From Gammaproteobacteria bacterium (GTDB lineage Bacteria; Pseudomonadota; Gammaproteobacteria; Pseudomonadales; Pseudohongiellaceae), in NCBI GenBank assembly GCA_029244985.1, contig JAQWQD010000034.1, positions 1 through 64,000 on the forward strand: 64,000 bases of DNA. Reading direction: 5' to 3'. Shown piece after piece: positions 36,857 through 46,382 of the stretch. The translations under genes and the position numbers were made by a program. The notes beneath the pieces were generated by a model that worked only from the letters and a program-made list of their open reading frames with translations, ran no database searches and was not told the origin of the DNA. How positions within the stretch are numbered: the first letter of the stretch is position 1; each line of letters begins with the position of its first letter.

Positions 36857-37066
36857 TTAGGCGTCATCAGCTGACCGACGTGAATCATTGTGAAACCTGC
36901 GTAAAGGTCTTAAATTTGGTTGGTAACTAGGCTTTCTAGAAAACTGAAAAATTTTGACAGTGCGGTGCATTACAATGATTACCGTTATGATTATAAACAC
37001 CAGAATACAAGCAGCAAGCCACTGTTCTGCGGTCCAACCAGAAACATCTATAAATTCAGCCAACAT
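36857..37066 (-). CDS. Small membrane protein (about 69 residues)
   Basis: From ATG 37066 (MLAEFIDVSGWTAEQWLAAC...) the protein has one transmembrane helix (about residues 17-37, LAACILVFIIITVIIVM) and a basic C-terminal tail (KIFQFSRKPSYQPNLRPLRRF). A TTG seven codons earlier is the alternative start. It lies between the LON-domain gene and the protease gene on the same strand. The open frame on the other strand here looks like a shadow. Family not recognised, function unknown. Confidence 0.5.
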   Translation of the reverse strand: MLAEFIDVSGWTAEQWLAACILVFIIITVIIVMHRTVKIFQFSRKPSYQPNLRPLRRFHNDSRRSADDA

Positions 37067-37146
37067 AAACCAAATGCCTTTATTCAATTAAGGCCAAACA
37101 TTATGCGCTACTATAGGAGGCTTGTGCCAGAGCTTAAATCGAGTGA

Positions 37147-37761
37147 CTAAGTCTCATTAGCTAGATCTGAGACTAATTGTTCGATTTCCTTAATTCTCTC
37201 CCAGGGATCGTCTTTCTCTAACAATTGCTGCTTCTTCTCTACTTCAATAGGAATGAGTTCGCTAAGTCGCCAACCTAAATCCCATAGGTTGTTATAGTCA
37301 ATGGATAGTTTTTTTTGTTCTACTAAAGGATGATTTTCGAGGTTTTTCAGCAAATCAATGAGCCCAGAAAATTGCTCATCAAGGGGTATTTTTTCAGTAC
37401 CTAGGCATTCTGTTTCACTAAATTCAACGCCTGCATGCAACACGCCCGAGTCTTCCTGCCAACAATCGCTGATCTTGAATTTCGCCGCACCTTCCACCGT
37501 TATAGAGAGCAGACCATTCTCAAGCTGATCCCAATCGACAATTTTAGAATAAGTGCCTGTTTGATGAATTGTTTGCTGCCCTGCTTCCTTAATTACTTCC
37601 TCACCAGACTTTAAAAGACAAACTCCGAAACCGGTGCTGCTTTTTAGACAGTGACTTATTAGATCGAGATAGCGGCGCTCAAAAATTTGCAAATCAAGTC
37701 TCCCCCCAGGGAAAATAACAACCCGAAGCGGGAATAGGGGAATTTTTTTAGTGTTGGTCAT
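37147..37761 (-). CDS. LON-substrate-binding-domain protein
   Basis: 204 residues, with only the N-terminal LON domain (MTNTKKIPLFPLRVVIFPGGRLDLQIFERRYLDLI ... 'ENGLLSITVEGAAKFKI'). No AAA+ or Ser/Lys protease domain follows, so it is not Lon itself. Stand-alone versions are common in gammaproteobacteria; their role in substrate recognition is unclear. It lies 72 bases downstream of mpl on the same strand, so co-transcription is plausible. Confidence 0.88.
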   Translation of the reverse strand: MTNTKKIPLFPLRVVIFPGGRLDLQIFERRYLDLISHCLKSSTGFGVCLLKSGEEVIKEAGQQTIHQTGTYSKIVDWDQLENGLLSITVEGAAKFKISDCWQEDSGVLHAGVEFSETECLGTEKIPLDEQFSGLIDLLKNLENHPLVEQKKLSIDYNNLWDLGWRLSELIPIEVEKKQQLLEKDDPWERIKEIEQLVSDLANET

Positions 37762-37833
37762 TCTATGCGCTTAATAACTGATGCTAGTGGGACGAGTCTA
37801 TCTTAATTAACAGAATTGTAGAAAGCTTTAAAA

Positions 37834-39279
37834 CTAATTCAAGATTGTAGACCCATGATTTAGTTCTTGAATCAATTTGTCATGGATTCCCCCAAAGCCA
37901 CCATTACTCATGATGATAATATAATCACCTGACAAACTATTCTCTTTGAGATAAGTCACGATTTCCGCAACAGATGAAAAAGCATAAGATGGCACTTTGC
38001 TTTGTGAAAGCATACTTTGAAAATCGATTTTACAATCTTCAGTTTTATACCAAACCACCATGTCAGCGGATTCACATGCGCGATTTAAAGTATTTTGATG
38101 GGCCCCTGATTTCATGGTGGCTGAACGCGGCTCAATAACAGCAATCAATCGCTTCTTCCCACTTTCAGATTTTAACTTCTCAGCCATACCATTCAGAGTA
38201 GTTTCAATCGCTGTAGGGTGGTGGGCAAAATCATCATACACTTTTATACCCTCAATGCTGCCTCGCAGTTCCATGCGTCGTTTCACGCCTTTAAATGTCT
38301 GTAAGGCTTCGGCTGCAGTAGTAACTTCGACGCCGACATGATGTGCTGCCGCTACCGCCGCCAACGCGTTTTTTACATTATGCAAACCTGCCATTTCCCA
38401 TTGGATCAGCGTACGATTCATAACTTCTCCGGTCGATCCCTGGCCATATTTTATTAATTCAAATTCTGACCCGTGCTCGTTTTTCAAGCAGGCATTCCAA
38501 AACACACCCTCGTTTGCAGTTAATTTTTTGCAAACTTCATCGGGAACTGCGACTCCTAATTGCTGACGGCGAGTCCAGCAGCCCATGCGAAAAACTTCTT
38601 CTATTGCTGAATCATTGTGAGGGGAAATAATTAGACCATTGCCTGGCAATGTCCTAACTAGGTGATGGAATTGTTTCTGAATCGCTTCCAAGTCGTCGAA
38701 AATGTCAGCATGATCAAACTCTAGATTATTCAGTATGGTCGTACGAGGCCCGTAGTGAACAAATTTTGAGCGTTTGTCGAAAAAGGCGCTATCGTATTCG
38801 TCAGCTTCAACAACAAAAAACGCCGAGTCTCCAATGTGGGCTGATTGGGGAAAATTTTTAGTAACCCCACCAATAAGATAACCGGGTTTCATGCCAGCAT
38901 AGTCAAGTATCCACGCCAGAATCGCGCTAGTTGTAGTCTTTCCATGGGTACCGGCAACCCCGAGCACCCATTTATCACGTAATACAAATTCAGCGAGCCA
39001 CTGTGGCCCAGACATGTAATTGAGCCCTTTACTGAGGGTATACTCCACCGCCGGGTTACCTCGTGACAAGGCATTTCCGATAACGACCAGGTCTGGTGAA
39101 GGCTGTAAATGCTCATGTCGAAACCCTTCCATCAAATCAATACCCTGTTCCTGCAATTGAGTACTCATTGGCGGGTAAACATTCGCATCGCTCCCGCTTA
39201 CACGGTATCCCAACTGTTTAGCTAATACCGCAAGGCTGCCCATAAAAGTGCCACAAATTCCTAAAATGTGGATATGCAT
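37834..39279 (-). CDS. mpl: UDP-MurNAc:tripeptide ligase (peptidoglycan recycling)
   Basis: 481 residues. Starts MHIHILGICGTFMGSLAVLAKQLGYRVSGSD, with ATP loop GTHGKTTTSA (about 112-121) and the 'EADEYDSAFFDKRSKFVHY' signature. This Mur-ligase-family enzyme attaches the recycled tripeptide L-Ala-gamma-D-Glu-meso-DAP to UDP-MurNAc in the cytosol. Length and motifs match Mpl rather than MurC. Its family presence implies meso-DAP peptidoglycan. It is divergent from the TIGR02444 gene with a gap of about 110 bases. Confidence 0.95.
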   Translation of the reverse strand: MHIHILGICGTFMGSLAVLAKQLGYRVSGSDANVYPPMSTQLQEQGIDLMEGFRHEHLQPSPDLVVIGNALSRGNPAVEYTLSKGLNYMSGPQWLAEFVLRDKWVLGVAGTHGKTTTSAILAWILDYAGMKPGYLIGGVTKNFPQSAHIGDSAFFVVEADEYDSAFFDKRSKFVHYGPRTTILNNLEFDHADIFDDLEAIQKQFHHLVRTLPGNGLIISPHNDSAIEEVFRMGCWTRRQQLGVAVPDEVCKKLTANEGVFWNACLKNEHGSEFELIKYGQGSTGEVMNRTLIQWEMAGLHNVKNALAAVAAAHHVGVEVTTAAEALQTFKGVKRRMELRGSIEGIKVYDDFAHHPTAIETTLNGMAEKLKSESGKKRLIAVIEPRSATMKSGAHQNTLNRACESADMVVWYKTEDCKIDFQSMLSQSKVPSYAFSSVAEIVTYLKENSLSGDYIIIMSNGGFGGIHDKLIQELNHGSTILN

Positions 39280-39386
39280 CAGATACTTCTCACTATTAGG
39301 CCCTTCCTTCGGGTCGCAGCAAAACTGGCGTGTTATCAGAGTAATTCTTCGATAGCATAGGGTTTCTTATCCAACGTAAATAAGCC

Positions 39387-39905
39387 ATGACTAAGCAATC
39401 GACCAGTTTCTGGAATTTCTCCAATCAATTATACGCCAGAGATGGAGTGGCCAGTGCTTGTTTACATTTACAGGAGCAGTTCCAGTTAGATGTAAATCTA
39501 GTTTTATTTTGCTTCTGGAGCGCCCATTTTGATACCACGGTCTCTGAGAATGATTGGGAAATGATTTTTAAATTCTCCCAATGTTGGAAATCCCGAGTCG
39601 TCCAACCCTTGCGTGACGTTCGCACTTGGATGAAGACTGAGAGTATCAAGAATGAAAGCAGTAACGGAGTTGGGTTTTCCACCTTACGAAATCGGATTAA
39701 ACTGGACGAATTAGCCGCCGAGAAGTTTCAGCAAGAGCAAATTGAAGTGCTTGTGTCCTTCTTGCTGGCGGATAAAATTGAATTTAATGCAAAAGCGGCT
39801 AAAAGTAACTTTGAAAATCTTCTTCGCGCTCAATCCTTAGAGCTTGTCGAAGAAATGAACAAGCAATTAGATCTAATTGCTAACTCTATCGAAGAAGCTG
39901 CTTAA
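39387..39905 (+). CDS. TIGR02444-family (DUF2390) protein
   Basis: 172 residues; starts TKQSTSFWNFSNQLYARDGVASACLHLQEQFQLDVNLVLFCFWSA, a typical pattern for this gammaproteobacterial family, followed by 'RVVQPLRDVRTWMK'. No domain of known function. Mostly helical and cytosolic. It sits divergently from mpl and converges with an M20 peptidase (9-base gap). Function is unknown even in the family. Confidence 0.9.
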   Translation: MTKQSTSFWNFSNQLYARDGVASACLHLQEQFQLDVNLVLFCFWSAHFDTTVSENDWEMIFKFSQCWKSRVVQPLRDVRTWMKTESIKNESSNGVGFSTLRNRIKLDELAAEKFQQEQIEVLVSFLLADKIEFNAKAAKSNFENLLRAQSLELVEEMNKQLDLIANSIEEAA

Positions 39906-39914
39906 CAGTGATGC

Positions 39915-41327
39915 CTACTTCTGTGCCGCTATATCGAGCACAATATCCCAATTGAAACGCACGAAACGATTCAACTCACTAATTAAAATTCGTTCTTGAT
40001 CGCTATGGGCGCCGAAACCAAGAGCTGCATCTTCTCTATCGATTGCCGGCCCGATTCCGTAACACTGAATACCAAGATTGCGCAGATATGCCATATCAGT
40101 CGCGCCGGTGCTCATGGTTGGAAGCGTGATAACGCCGTAATGCTCATTAATGCCTGCCTCAATCGCGGCAAAGGCTTCGGTAGTTAAACTCGCCTGGCCA
40201 GGTGGCCGCGTATTGCGGGCTCCCAGACTAACCTCTACCGCTGAATCAGCAATAATCTTCCGAATCTCATCAAGAAATTCGGGGATATTTTCATCAGGCA
40301 ATGCGCGGAAATCTACACTTGCTCGGGATTCCGAAGGGATGACATTAATTCGATAACCAGCATCAAAGATATTTGGCGAAAGTGAGCTGCGTAACATCGA
40401 AGCATGACGGGGTTCATTAGCCAGAAAGTATTCATCGGCTTCACTGGCTCTGCCAGGGTCAAGCACATTTAAGTACTGCTCTGCCGTTTCGGCAGGTGAA
40501 ATAGAGGCCAGGCGCTCGAAGTAAGCAGCAGTAGTTTCATTCAGTCGAATTGGTGAGCGCCAATCCGCAATTGCAGCTATCGCTTTCGCAAGACGCACGA
40601 CTGAGTTGGTCTGCAAGGGAACAGACCCATGGCCGGCTACACCAGTAGCAATCAGCTCTACTCGATAAGGGATTTTTTCAACAGTCTGGACGCCTGCGTA
40701 TTGTACTTCGCGATTAACTCGCGCAACGGACCCACCTTCTGCTAGGCAAAATTCTGCTGATATTTTGTCTAGGTGATTATTCACCATAAATTCAATTCCG
40801 TACTCTGTCGCTCCTTCCTCGCCGGATTCTGCAAGAAAAATCACATCTCGATCCAAGGCAATATTTTGTCGTTTCAGCTCCAGCATTACCATTAGAGCGG
40901 CAGCTAGATTGTCCTTATCATCGACCGCACCTCGACCGTAGACATAACCATCATCAACCACGGCACTGAAGGGAGGAAAGGTCCACTTTTCTGGATCTAC
41001 ATTGACCACGTCAGTGTGGGCCATAATTAGCAAAGGTTCTTTACTGCCATTGCCCTCAAGACGCGCCACTACGTTTGGGCGCTCCGGATCATTAAAAAGC
41101 AATTCTACCGGGATACCTTCAGCTTCCAACACATCCCGCAGGTATTCTGCAGCTGGCAGTTCTCGCCCCGGCGGATCACTAGTATCAAATTGCAGGAGCG
41201 CTCTGAAATGATCTAGGGTTTCAGCTTCAACAGCTTCCCAGTAAGACTCTTCTTGTTGAGCTAATGCATTGGAATAAAATAGAAGACAGAACCCAACGAT
41301 TTTAATGTGCTTGATGCAGTTTCCCAT
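39915..41327 (-). CDS. Exported M20-family metallopeptidase/deacetylase
   Basis: 470 residues; signal peptide about 1-23 (ending ALAQ). Two-metal residues are visible: His in MAHTDVV, bridging Asp in GRGAVDDKD, catalytic Glu-Glu in ESGEEGATE, a Glu in AEGGS, and the final His in GAHSDQE. A dimerisation insert lies in the middle. Members cleave peptides, acyl amino acids or deacetylate. The upstream gene (NHL propeller, gap 32 bases) is on the same strand, so both may be expressed together. Substrate unknown. Confidence 0.92.
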   Translation of the reverse strand: MGNCIKHIKIVGFCLLFYSNALAQQEESYWEAVEAETLDHFRALLQFDTSDPPGRELPAAEYLRDVLEAEGIPVELLFNDPERPNVVARLEGNGSKEPLLIMAHTDVVNVDPEKWTFPPFSAVVDDGYVYGRGAVDDKDNLAAALMVMLELKRQNIALDRDVIFLAESGEEGATEYGIEFMVNNHLDKISAEFCLAEGGSVARVNREVQYAGVQTVEKIPYRVELIATGVAGHGSVPLQTNSVVRLAKAIAAIADWRSPIRLNETTAAYFERLASISPAETAEQYLNVLDPGRASEADEYFLANEPRHASMLRSSLSPNIFDAGYRINVIPSESRASVDFRALPDENIPEFLDEIRKIIADSAVEVSLGARNTRPPGQASLTTEAFAAIEAGINEHYGVITLPTMSTGATDMAYLRNLGIQCYGIGPAIDREDAALGFGAHSDQERILISELNRFVRFNWDIVLDIAAQK

Positions 41328-41359
41328 TATATGCTCCCCCAGAATTACTAGTTCCCTTA

Positions 41360-42439
41360 TTAGTCTTCTCTTACATATTTAACCAACTGACGAGGACCGA
41401 CTTCTGCACCATAAATATTTCCATACTTGTCTGCTGCTACACCTTCAGCAGCACTGGTTCCGCCAGGGTTCCGATCAGGATCTGGAATAAACGCAAACAA
41501 ATGCCCAGTGATAGCACTTCCAACCCGAATTCCTCGACGCCATCCCGGATTGGAAGTGGCACTAGATTCAGAATCAGCGGCATAGAGCACATCATTTGCA
41601 TCTATGTAGATACCACTTAATCTTCCGAACTGATACCACTCATCAATAAAGGTACCGTCTTGCTCAAATATCTGAATACGCACATTCCCTCGGTCAGCAA
41701 CGAATAATCTACCCTGTGAATCGAAAGCGAGACTGTGAGGTGTTCTAAATTTACCCGGCGCGGTGCCTATAGAGCCCCAAGACTCTATAAAGCGACCATG
41801 GCGATCGAACTTGACAATTCGCGCTACAGTTGAAAGATCCGCATTTCCACCCTGGCCTCCATGACCATCACCAACATAGATGCTTCCATCTGGACCAGTG
41901 ACTACATCGTTGGGAGAGTTCAATAACGGGCCACGACCGTCTCCGGCTACTCCTGGATTGCCGAGAGTCAATAACAAGTCACCTTCAGGGCTGAATTTTA
42001 GAACGACATGCCCCTTGCCGGCAGCATCTGGGTTCTCTGCGATTTCTGTTGCAGTTGCGGCTCGAGCGTCGGTAACCCAAACATTACCGTAACGATCAAC
42101 ATGGATACCATGTGGCCAGATAATCATGCCGCCACCAAAAGAAGTAAGGATATTGCCGTCTTTGTCATATTTGATGACAGAATCAACATTCGACGTAGCA
42201 CAGCTATTTGTGCCACAGCGCTCCGCTACCCAAATAGACTCACCATCAATGTCGATATCGACAGCACTGGTCGAGCCCCATGGTCGACCACCAGGTAGAT
42301 CAAAATAGCCATTAATCGTGCGATAGGGATTAGGGTGCTCATTTGTAGGGTTAGTGACTTTCTGTGCAACCGCACTGTTAGTAAAAAAGAACACTACGCA
42401 CAAGCTAGAGTAGGTAAGCCAACAAATCCGACGAGTCAT
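41360..42439 (-). CDS. Exported six-bladed NHL beta-propeller protein
   Basis: 359 residues; signal peptide about 1-25. Repeated blades such as 'HGIHVDRYGNVWVTDAR', 'DVVTGPDGSIYVGDG', 'HSLAFDSQGRLFVADRGNVRIQIFEQDG', 'IYIDANDVLYAADSESS' and 'AEGVAADKYGNIYGAEVG' define NHL repeats. Such propellers include peptidyl-amidating lyases and binding proteins; the catalytic set of the lyase was not verified. It precedes the M20 peptidase gene by 32 bases on the same strand. Function is unknown. Confidence 0.85.
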   Translation of the reverse strand: MTRRICWLTYSSLCVVFFFTNSAVAQKVTNPTNEHPNPYRTINGYFDLPGGRPWGSTSAVDIDIDGESIWVAERCGTNSCATSNVDSVIKYDKDGNILTSFGGGMIIWPHGIHVDRYGNVWVTDARAATATEIAENPDAAGKGHVVLKFSPEGDLLLTLGNPGVAGDGRGPLLNSPNDVVTGPDGSIYVGDGHGGQGGNADLSTVARIVKFDRHGRFIESWGSIGTAPGKFRTPHSLAFDSQGRLFVADRGNVRIQIFEQDGTFIDEWYQFGRLSGIYIDANDVLYAADSESSATSNPGWRRGIRVGSAITGHLFAFIPDPDRNPGGTSAAEGVAADKYGNIYGAEVGPRQLVKYVRED

Positions 42440-42591
42440 GATTTACTCCCATTTAGTTTTATTCTCTAAAGACAAAGCATATTAGGTAAAGATCGAGACA
42501 GAATAGAAGTGAACCAGAAGAATGTCTACCTGATCAGCAAATCGAAGTGAAATCTTTTGGTCAGAAAAAATTCTTTCTGTATCCCCTCAAA

Positions 42592-43173
42592 TTAAGAAGA
42601 GGAATTTTCCATACGAGAGCCCTGCCAACGCTTTACCAAGCCTGGGTCAATATTGAACAAGTCCAAGACTCGCCCCACATGATGATCAACTAGATCATCG
42701 ACGCTTTGAGGCCTGATATAGTGCGCAGGCATGGGAGGAGCAATTACTGCTCCTATTTGAGTGGCTTTTAGCATCAATTCACAGTGACCAGTGTGTAAAG
42801 GTGTTTCCCTAGGTATCAATACTAAGCGACGCTGTTCTTTTAAGACAACATCAGCCGCACGAACTAGCAAGGAATCAGCGTAAGAATTGGCAATAGCTGA
42901 AAGGGTTTTTATCGAACAGGGCGCAACGATCATGCCAGCAGTTTTAAAAGAGCCGCTAGCGATATTGGCGGCAATATCTTTGTTGGAGTGAACATGATCA
43001 GCCAAAGCCTTGACCTCATTGGCGCTCCAAACTGTCTCCAAACCAATATTCATTTTAGCAGAGTCAGACATGACTAAATGCGTTTCAATATCAGGTTCTG
43101 TTTTCAAGACCTCAAGCAAGCGAATCCCATAAATGGCTCCACTCGCTCCGGACATGCCTATTATTAGCTGCAT
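42592..43173 (-). CDS. ubiX: Flavin prenyltransferase (UbiX/Pad1)
   Basis: 193 residues from ATG 43173 (MQLIIGMSGASGAIYGIRLLEVL), where family alignment begins; an in-frame start at 43215 adds 14 residues and is less natural. 'GASGAIYG' is the FMN-binding loop, followed by 'GSFKTAGMIVAPCSIKTLSAIANSYADSLLVRAADVVLKEQRRLVLIPRETPLH' (about 107-160), which matches UbiX. It makes prenylated FMN for UbiD-type decarboxylases in ubiquinone synthesis. A divergent PPi-phosphofructokinase gene lies 115 bases away. Confidence 0.95.
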   Translation of the reverse strand: MQLIIGMSGASGAIYGIRLLEVLKTEPDIETHLVMSDSAKMNIGLETVWSANEVKALADHVHSNKDIAANIASGSFKTAGMIVAPCSIKTLSAIANSYADSLLVRAADVVLKEQRRLVLIPRETPLHTGHCELMLKATQIGAVIAPPMPAHYIRPQSVDDLVDHHVGRVLDLFNIDPGLVKRWQGSRMENSSS

Positions 43174-43287
43174 TATTCGATGTTCTGAAAAATTGGGGGC
43201 AGATTGTTGCATCACATCCGTCTACTGGCAAGCGCAACCGCGGCCTAGTAACATGGCGACTTCTTACTAGCGTAGTTAAAAGCCATT

Positions 43288-44550
43288 ATGAGTAGAAATA
43301 ACCTTTTCTATGCCCAGTCGGGCGGTGTTACTGCTGTTATTAACGCCAGTGCCTGTGGCGTGATCGAAACCGCAAGACAGCACCGAGATAAAATCGGAAA
43401 GGTTTATGCTGGTCTAAACGGTATCGTTGGTGCTTTAAATGAAGAGCTAATTGACACTAACAAGGAAACAGCAAAATCCATTGCAGCACTTCGCTGGACC
43501 CCAGCTGGCGCTTTTGGGTCATGTCGCTACAAACTCAGATCTTACGCTGAAAATCCGAAGGAATATGAACGATTAATAGATGTTTTTCGCGCGCATAATA
43601 TTCGTTACTTTCTTTATAACGGTGGCGGTGATTCTCAGGATACTGCTAATAAAGTCTCACAATTAAGTTTAGAAATGGGTTTTCCCATCACCTGCATCGG
43701 CATCCCAAAAACAGTCGACAACGATCTGCCTATTACCGACAACAGCCCTGGTTTTGGATCCGTTGCCAAGTATGTCGCTGTGTCTATTCGCGAAGCAGGG
43801 CTTGATGTGGCTTCGATGTGTGAAAGTTCTACCAAAATATTTGTCATGGAGGTCATGGGCCGGCATGCTGGCTGGATAGCTGGTGCTGCTGGTTTAGCTT
43901 CTGAGCAAGAAAGCGAAGCTCCTCACATAATCCTTTTCCCCGAAATTCCGTTTAACCGGGAGAAGTTTCTGCGCAAGGTGAACACTTGTGTTAAGAAGTT
44001 TGGCTATTGCGCCATTGTTGTATCAGAAGGCACTCAAAATAAAGATGGAAGTTTTCTTGCAGCAACCGGTGGTACAGACGCATTTGGTCACGCACAGCTC
44101 GGTGGAGTTGCTCCCTATGTAGCCAATATGATTAAGGATGAATTGGGTTACAAATATCATTGGGCAGTTGCAGATTATTTGCAGCGGGCGGCTCGACATA
44201 TTGCTTCCGCAATAGATGTCGAACAAGCCTATGCCGTTGGAAAAGCCGCTGTTGAATTTTCGCTCGAAGGTAAAAATTCTGTCATGCCAGTTATCGTGAG
44301 AGGAAGTGGAAAAAAATACACCTGGCATATTGGTGAAGCGAAACTTTCTGATGTTGCCAATGTAGAGAAGGTCATGCCTCGAGATTATATTTCCGGGGAC
44401 GGATTTCAAATTACAGACAAAGCGAGAGACTATTTTTCACCGCTAATTCAAGGTGAAGATTATCCACCTTTTAAAAATGGTATTCCTCAATACACACGGC
44501 TTAAAAAAGTGCTAGAAAAGAAAAAACTGAAAAAATGGAAAGTAAGTTAG
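43288..44550 (+). CDS. pfp: Pyrophosphate-dependent 6-phosphofructokinase
   Basis: 420 residues. The phosphoryl-donor loop is NGGGDSQDT (about 111-119) and the substrate loop PKTVDNDLP (about 140-148). The Lys in PKTVDND (ATP enzymes have PGTIDND) and the Asp in GGDS mark the PPi-dependent type. It converts fructose 6-phosphate to fructose 1,6-bisphosphate reversibly with PPi as donor, so glycolysis and gluconeogenesis can share it. Cytosolic. Stop overlaps that of pdxH by four bases on the opposite strand. Confidence 0.93.
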   Translation: MSRNNLFYAQSGGVTAVINASACGVIETARQHRDKIGKVYAGLNGIVGALNEELIDTNKETAKSIAALRWTPAGAFGSCRYKLRSYAENPKEYERLIDVFRAHNIRYFLYNGGGDSQDTANKVSQLSLEMGFPITCIGIPKTVDNDLPITDNSPGFGSVAKYVAVSIREAGLDVASMCESSTKIFVMEVMGRHAGWIAGAAGLASEQESEAPHIILFPEIPFNREKFLRKVNTCVKKFGYCAIVVSEGTQNKDGSFLAATGGTDAFGHAQLGGVAPYVANMIKDELGYKYHWAVADYLQRAARHIASAIDVEQAYAVGKAAVEFSLEGKNSVMPVIVRGSGKKYTWHIGEAKLSDVANVEKVMPRDYISGDGFQITDKARDYFSPLIQGEDYPPFKNGIPQYTRLKKVLEKKKLKKWKVS

Positions 44551-45182
44551 GGGGCCAATCTATCAATTAACCAGTTATCCTCATGGCGAAGATAACGAAA
44601 TCGGTCGTGGAGCCGGTTAGCACCACCCTGCCAAAACTCAATTTCATTAGCCACGATACGATAGCCACCCCAATAGTCAGGAAGTGGGATATCACCATCT
44701 TCAAGTTCCTGTTTTAAGGACTCAAACTTATCCAGTAAAGACGAGCGGGAACTTAACACTTCACTTTGATGAGAAGCCACTGCCGCTATCTGGCTCTCTT
44801 TTGGCCTAGATACGAAGTATTTCAAGGATTCATCAGCAGAAATCTTACTCGCAGTACCACAGATTTTCACCTGCCGATCAATCTCATGCCAGGGAAAGTG
44901 CAAACTGATTTTTGAATTGCTATCCAGTTCATTTGATTTACGGCTTCCATAATTAGTATAAAAAATGAAGCCATCCTGGTCGAAATGTTTTAGAAGAACA
45001 ATTCTTTGACTTGGCTGACCCTCCTCATTAACTGTAGCTATAGTCATTGCAGTCGGATCATAAATCTCTAGGTCCAAGGCCTGTTGCATCCAGAGGCCGA
45101 ACTGATCTATCGGGTTGTCAATTAGCTCTTCACGCCGCAATCCGCCGTGCAAATACTCTCTTCTTAATGATTCAAGATCCAC
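44547..45182 (-). CDS. pdxH: Pyridoxine/pyridoxamine 5'-phosphate oxidase
   Basis: 211 residues. 'RIVLLKHFDQDGFIFYTNYGSRKSNELDSN' holds the FMN-binding Arg/Lys and the end 'RIVANEIEFWQGGANRLHDRFRY' is the family C-terminal signature. It oxidises PNP or PMP to PLP with FMN and oxygen, the last step of vitamin B6 synthesis and salvage; pdxJ lies about 8 kb away. Cytosolic. It converges with pfp. Confidence 0.97.
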   Translation of the reverse strand: MDLESLRREYLHGGLRREELIDNPIDQFGLWMQQALDLEIYDPTAMTIATVNEEGQPSQRIVLLKHFDQDGFIFYTNYGSRKSNELDSNSKISLHFPWHEIDRQVKICGTASKISADESLKYFVSRPKESQIAAVASHQSEVLSSRSSLLDKFESLKQELEDGDIPLPDYWGGYRIVANEIEFWQGGANRLHDRFRYLRHEDNWLIDRLAP

Positions 45183-45365
45183 TTATATTTCCTGTTAGAA
45201 CTTCTATTCTGTATAGGTTAAATAGCTGCTTTCGTTTTTTCAGAAATTTGACCTGCCCATTCCTGAGATGACTGGACCAAGCAAACTTTTCAATTACTTT
45301 AAACTTACACTTAATTAATCAGCAATTTAGAAAGGGTGAACAAAGCGCTGACAAGTATTATTTTT

Positions 45366-45998
45366 CTAACGTATCAAATCGCCATAATTCCAGTATTGCT
45401 GCCGCCCAGTACCGGTTTGATAATAATAGGTTCCTAGACCATGTTTAGAGCTCGCAAAAAATCCACCAACATATTTTTGACCCCCTGGCCAACGATAGGT
45501 CCCTTGCCCCTGATAATGATCATCAACGAAACTACCAGAATAGTTTTCGAAATTTTCCTTTAACCAAAATTCGGTGTGTTCGTTTTCATTCCAGCGTGGA
45601 AGATCAAAAATATAAGAGCCCTGACCATTACGCTTATTATTTTCCCATTGGCCAATATAGAGTTTGCCTTTGCCATTCCAGTGGGTACCACGGCCTTCGC
45701 GAATTCCGATGACCCAATTACCGACATAAACTTCTCTTTCTGTAAATGAAATTGGAATTTCTAGTCGTCCATAGCCGTGAAATTCACCGTCTTTGAAATT
45801 GCCGACATACTCACCAGGCCCCCACTGTGTTTTTAGTGCCAGGGTGCCGCGACCCGAAGCACAGTCACCATAAACACATTCTTCCTCCGATACATTGGAA
45901 AGCGATTGAGCTGAAACGCATACTGCTCCAGCGGTGAATACCATAGCTCCAGCGGATAGAAAACTACCACGCAGAATAGAGAACAGCACGGCTTTCAT
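45366..45998 (-). CDS. Secreted MORN-repeat protein
   Basis: 210 residues; signal peptide about 1-31 (ending VSAQ). MORN repeats follow: 'YVGNFKDGEFHGYGRLE', 'YVGNWVIGIREGRGTH', 'YIGQWENNKRNGQGSY', 'YSGSFVDDHYQGQGTY' and 'YVGGFFASSKHGLGTY', five or six beta-hairpins of about 23 residues. MORN domains bind lipid or protein surfaces. A surface or periplasmic role is inferred. It is single and leftward. Confidence 0.85.
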   Translation of the reverse strand: MKAVLFSILRGSFLSAGAMVFTAGAVCVSAQSLSNVSEEECVYGDCASGRGTLALKTQWGPGEYVGNFKDGEFHGYGRLEIPISFTEREVYVGNWVIGIREGRGTHWNGKGKLYIGQWENNKRNGQGSYIFDLPRWNENEHTEFWLKENFENYSGSFVDDHYQGQGTYRWPGGQKYVGGFFASSKHGLGTYYYQTGTGRQQYWNYGDLIR

Positions 45999-46382
45999 GC
46001 GAGCACCTTTTTCATTACTTTTTCCATGAATACAATTATAACCCTTCAGCGATAGCAGTAACTAGCCTGGAAATATGTGATTTACAACTATAGCCAAAGG
46101 CATAGACTGAAACCATGACAACGGAGCCTAATATCTGGCTGAAGGGGAACAACTTCGCGAACATAAAACGAAGCGAAGACGGGTTAAATATGATGAACTT
46201 ATTAAGTGGTTTTTCAAAAAGTTCTTACGATAGCTATGGATTTACGCCTCAAATAGATAAAGACTGACGCGATTACAATCCACTTTACAAGCTTTATTAT
46301 CTTTAAAATCGTTTATTATTATTTAATGAAAGTTATATGACACCGACACGAAATATGATCCAGCGATTCGTCTCATGATTAT
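45999..46382. other. Intergenic region with a possible 50-residue ORF
   Basis: 384 bases. The only candidate is a plus-strand ORF (46115-46267, MTTEPNIWLKGNNFANIK...), read as coding with low confidence because no good ribosome site is seen; it is listed separately. The remainder is AT-rich. Confidence 0.45.
46115..46267 (+). CDS. Possible 50-residue hypothetical protein
   Basis: ATG to TGA, 50 codons before the stop. Composition is normal, with no transmembrane segment. A weak GAAA-type site precedes the ATG. It stands alone between leftward MORN and ABC permease genes. It could equally be chance. Confidence 0.25.
   Translation: MTTEPNIWLKGNNFANIKRSEDGLNMMNLLSGFSKSSYDSYGFTPQIDKD

Noticed and set aside
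36920..37150. Plus-strand frame opposite the small membrane protein
   Set aside because: Composition and antisense position suggest a shadow; the minus strand has a transmembrane helix and natural flanks.
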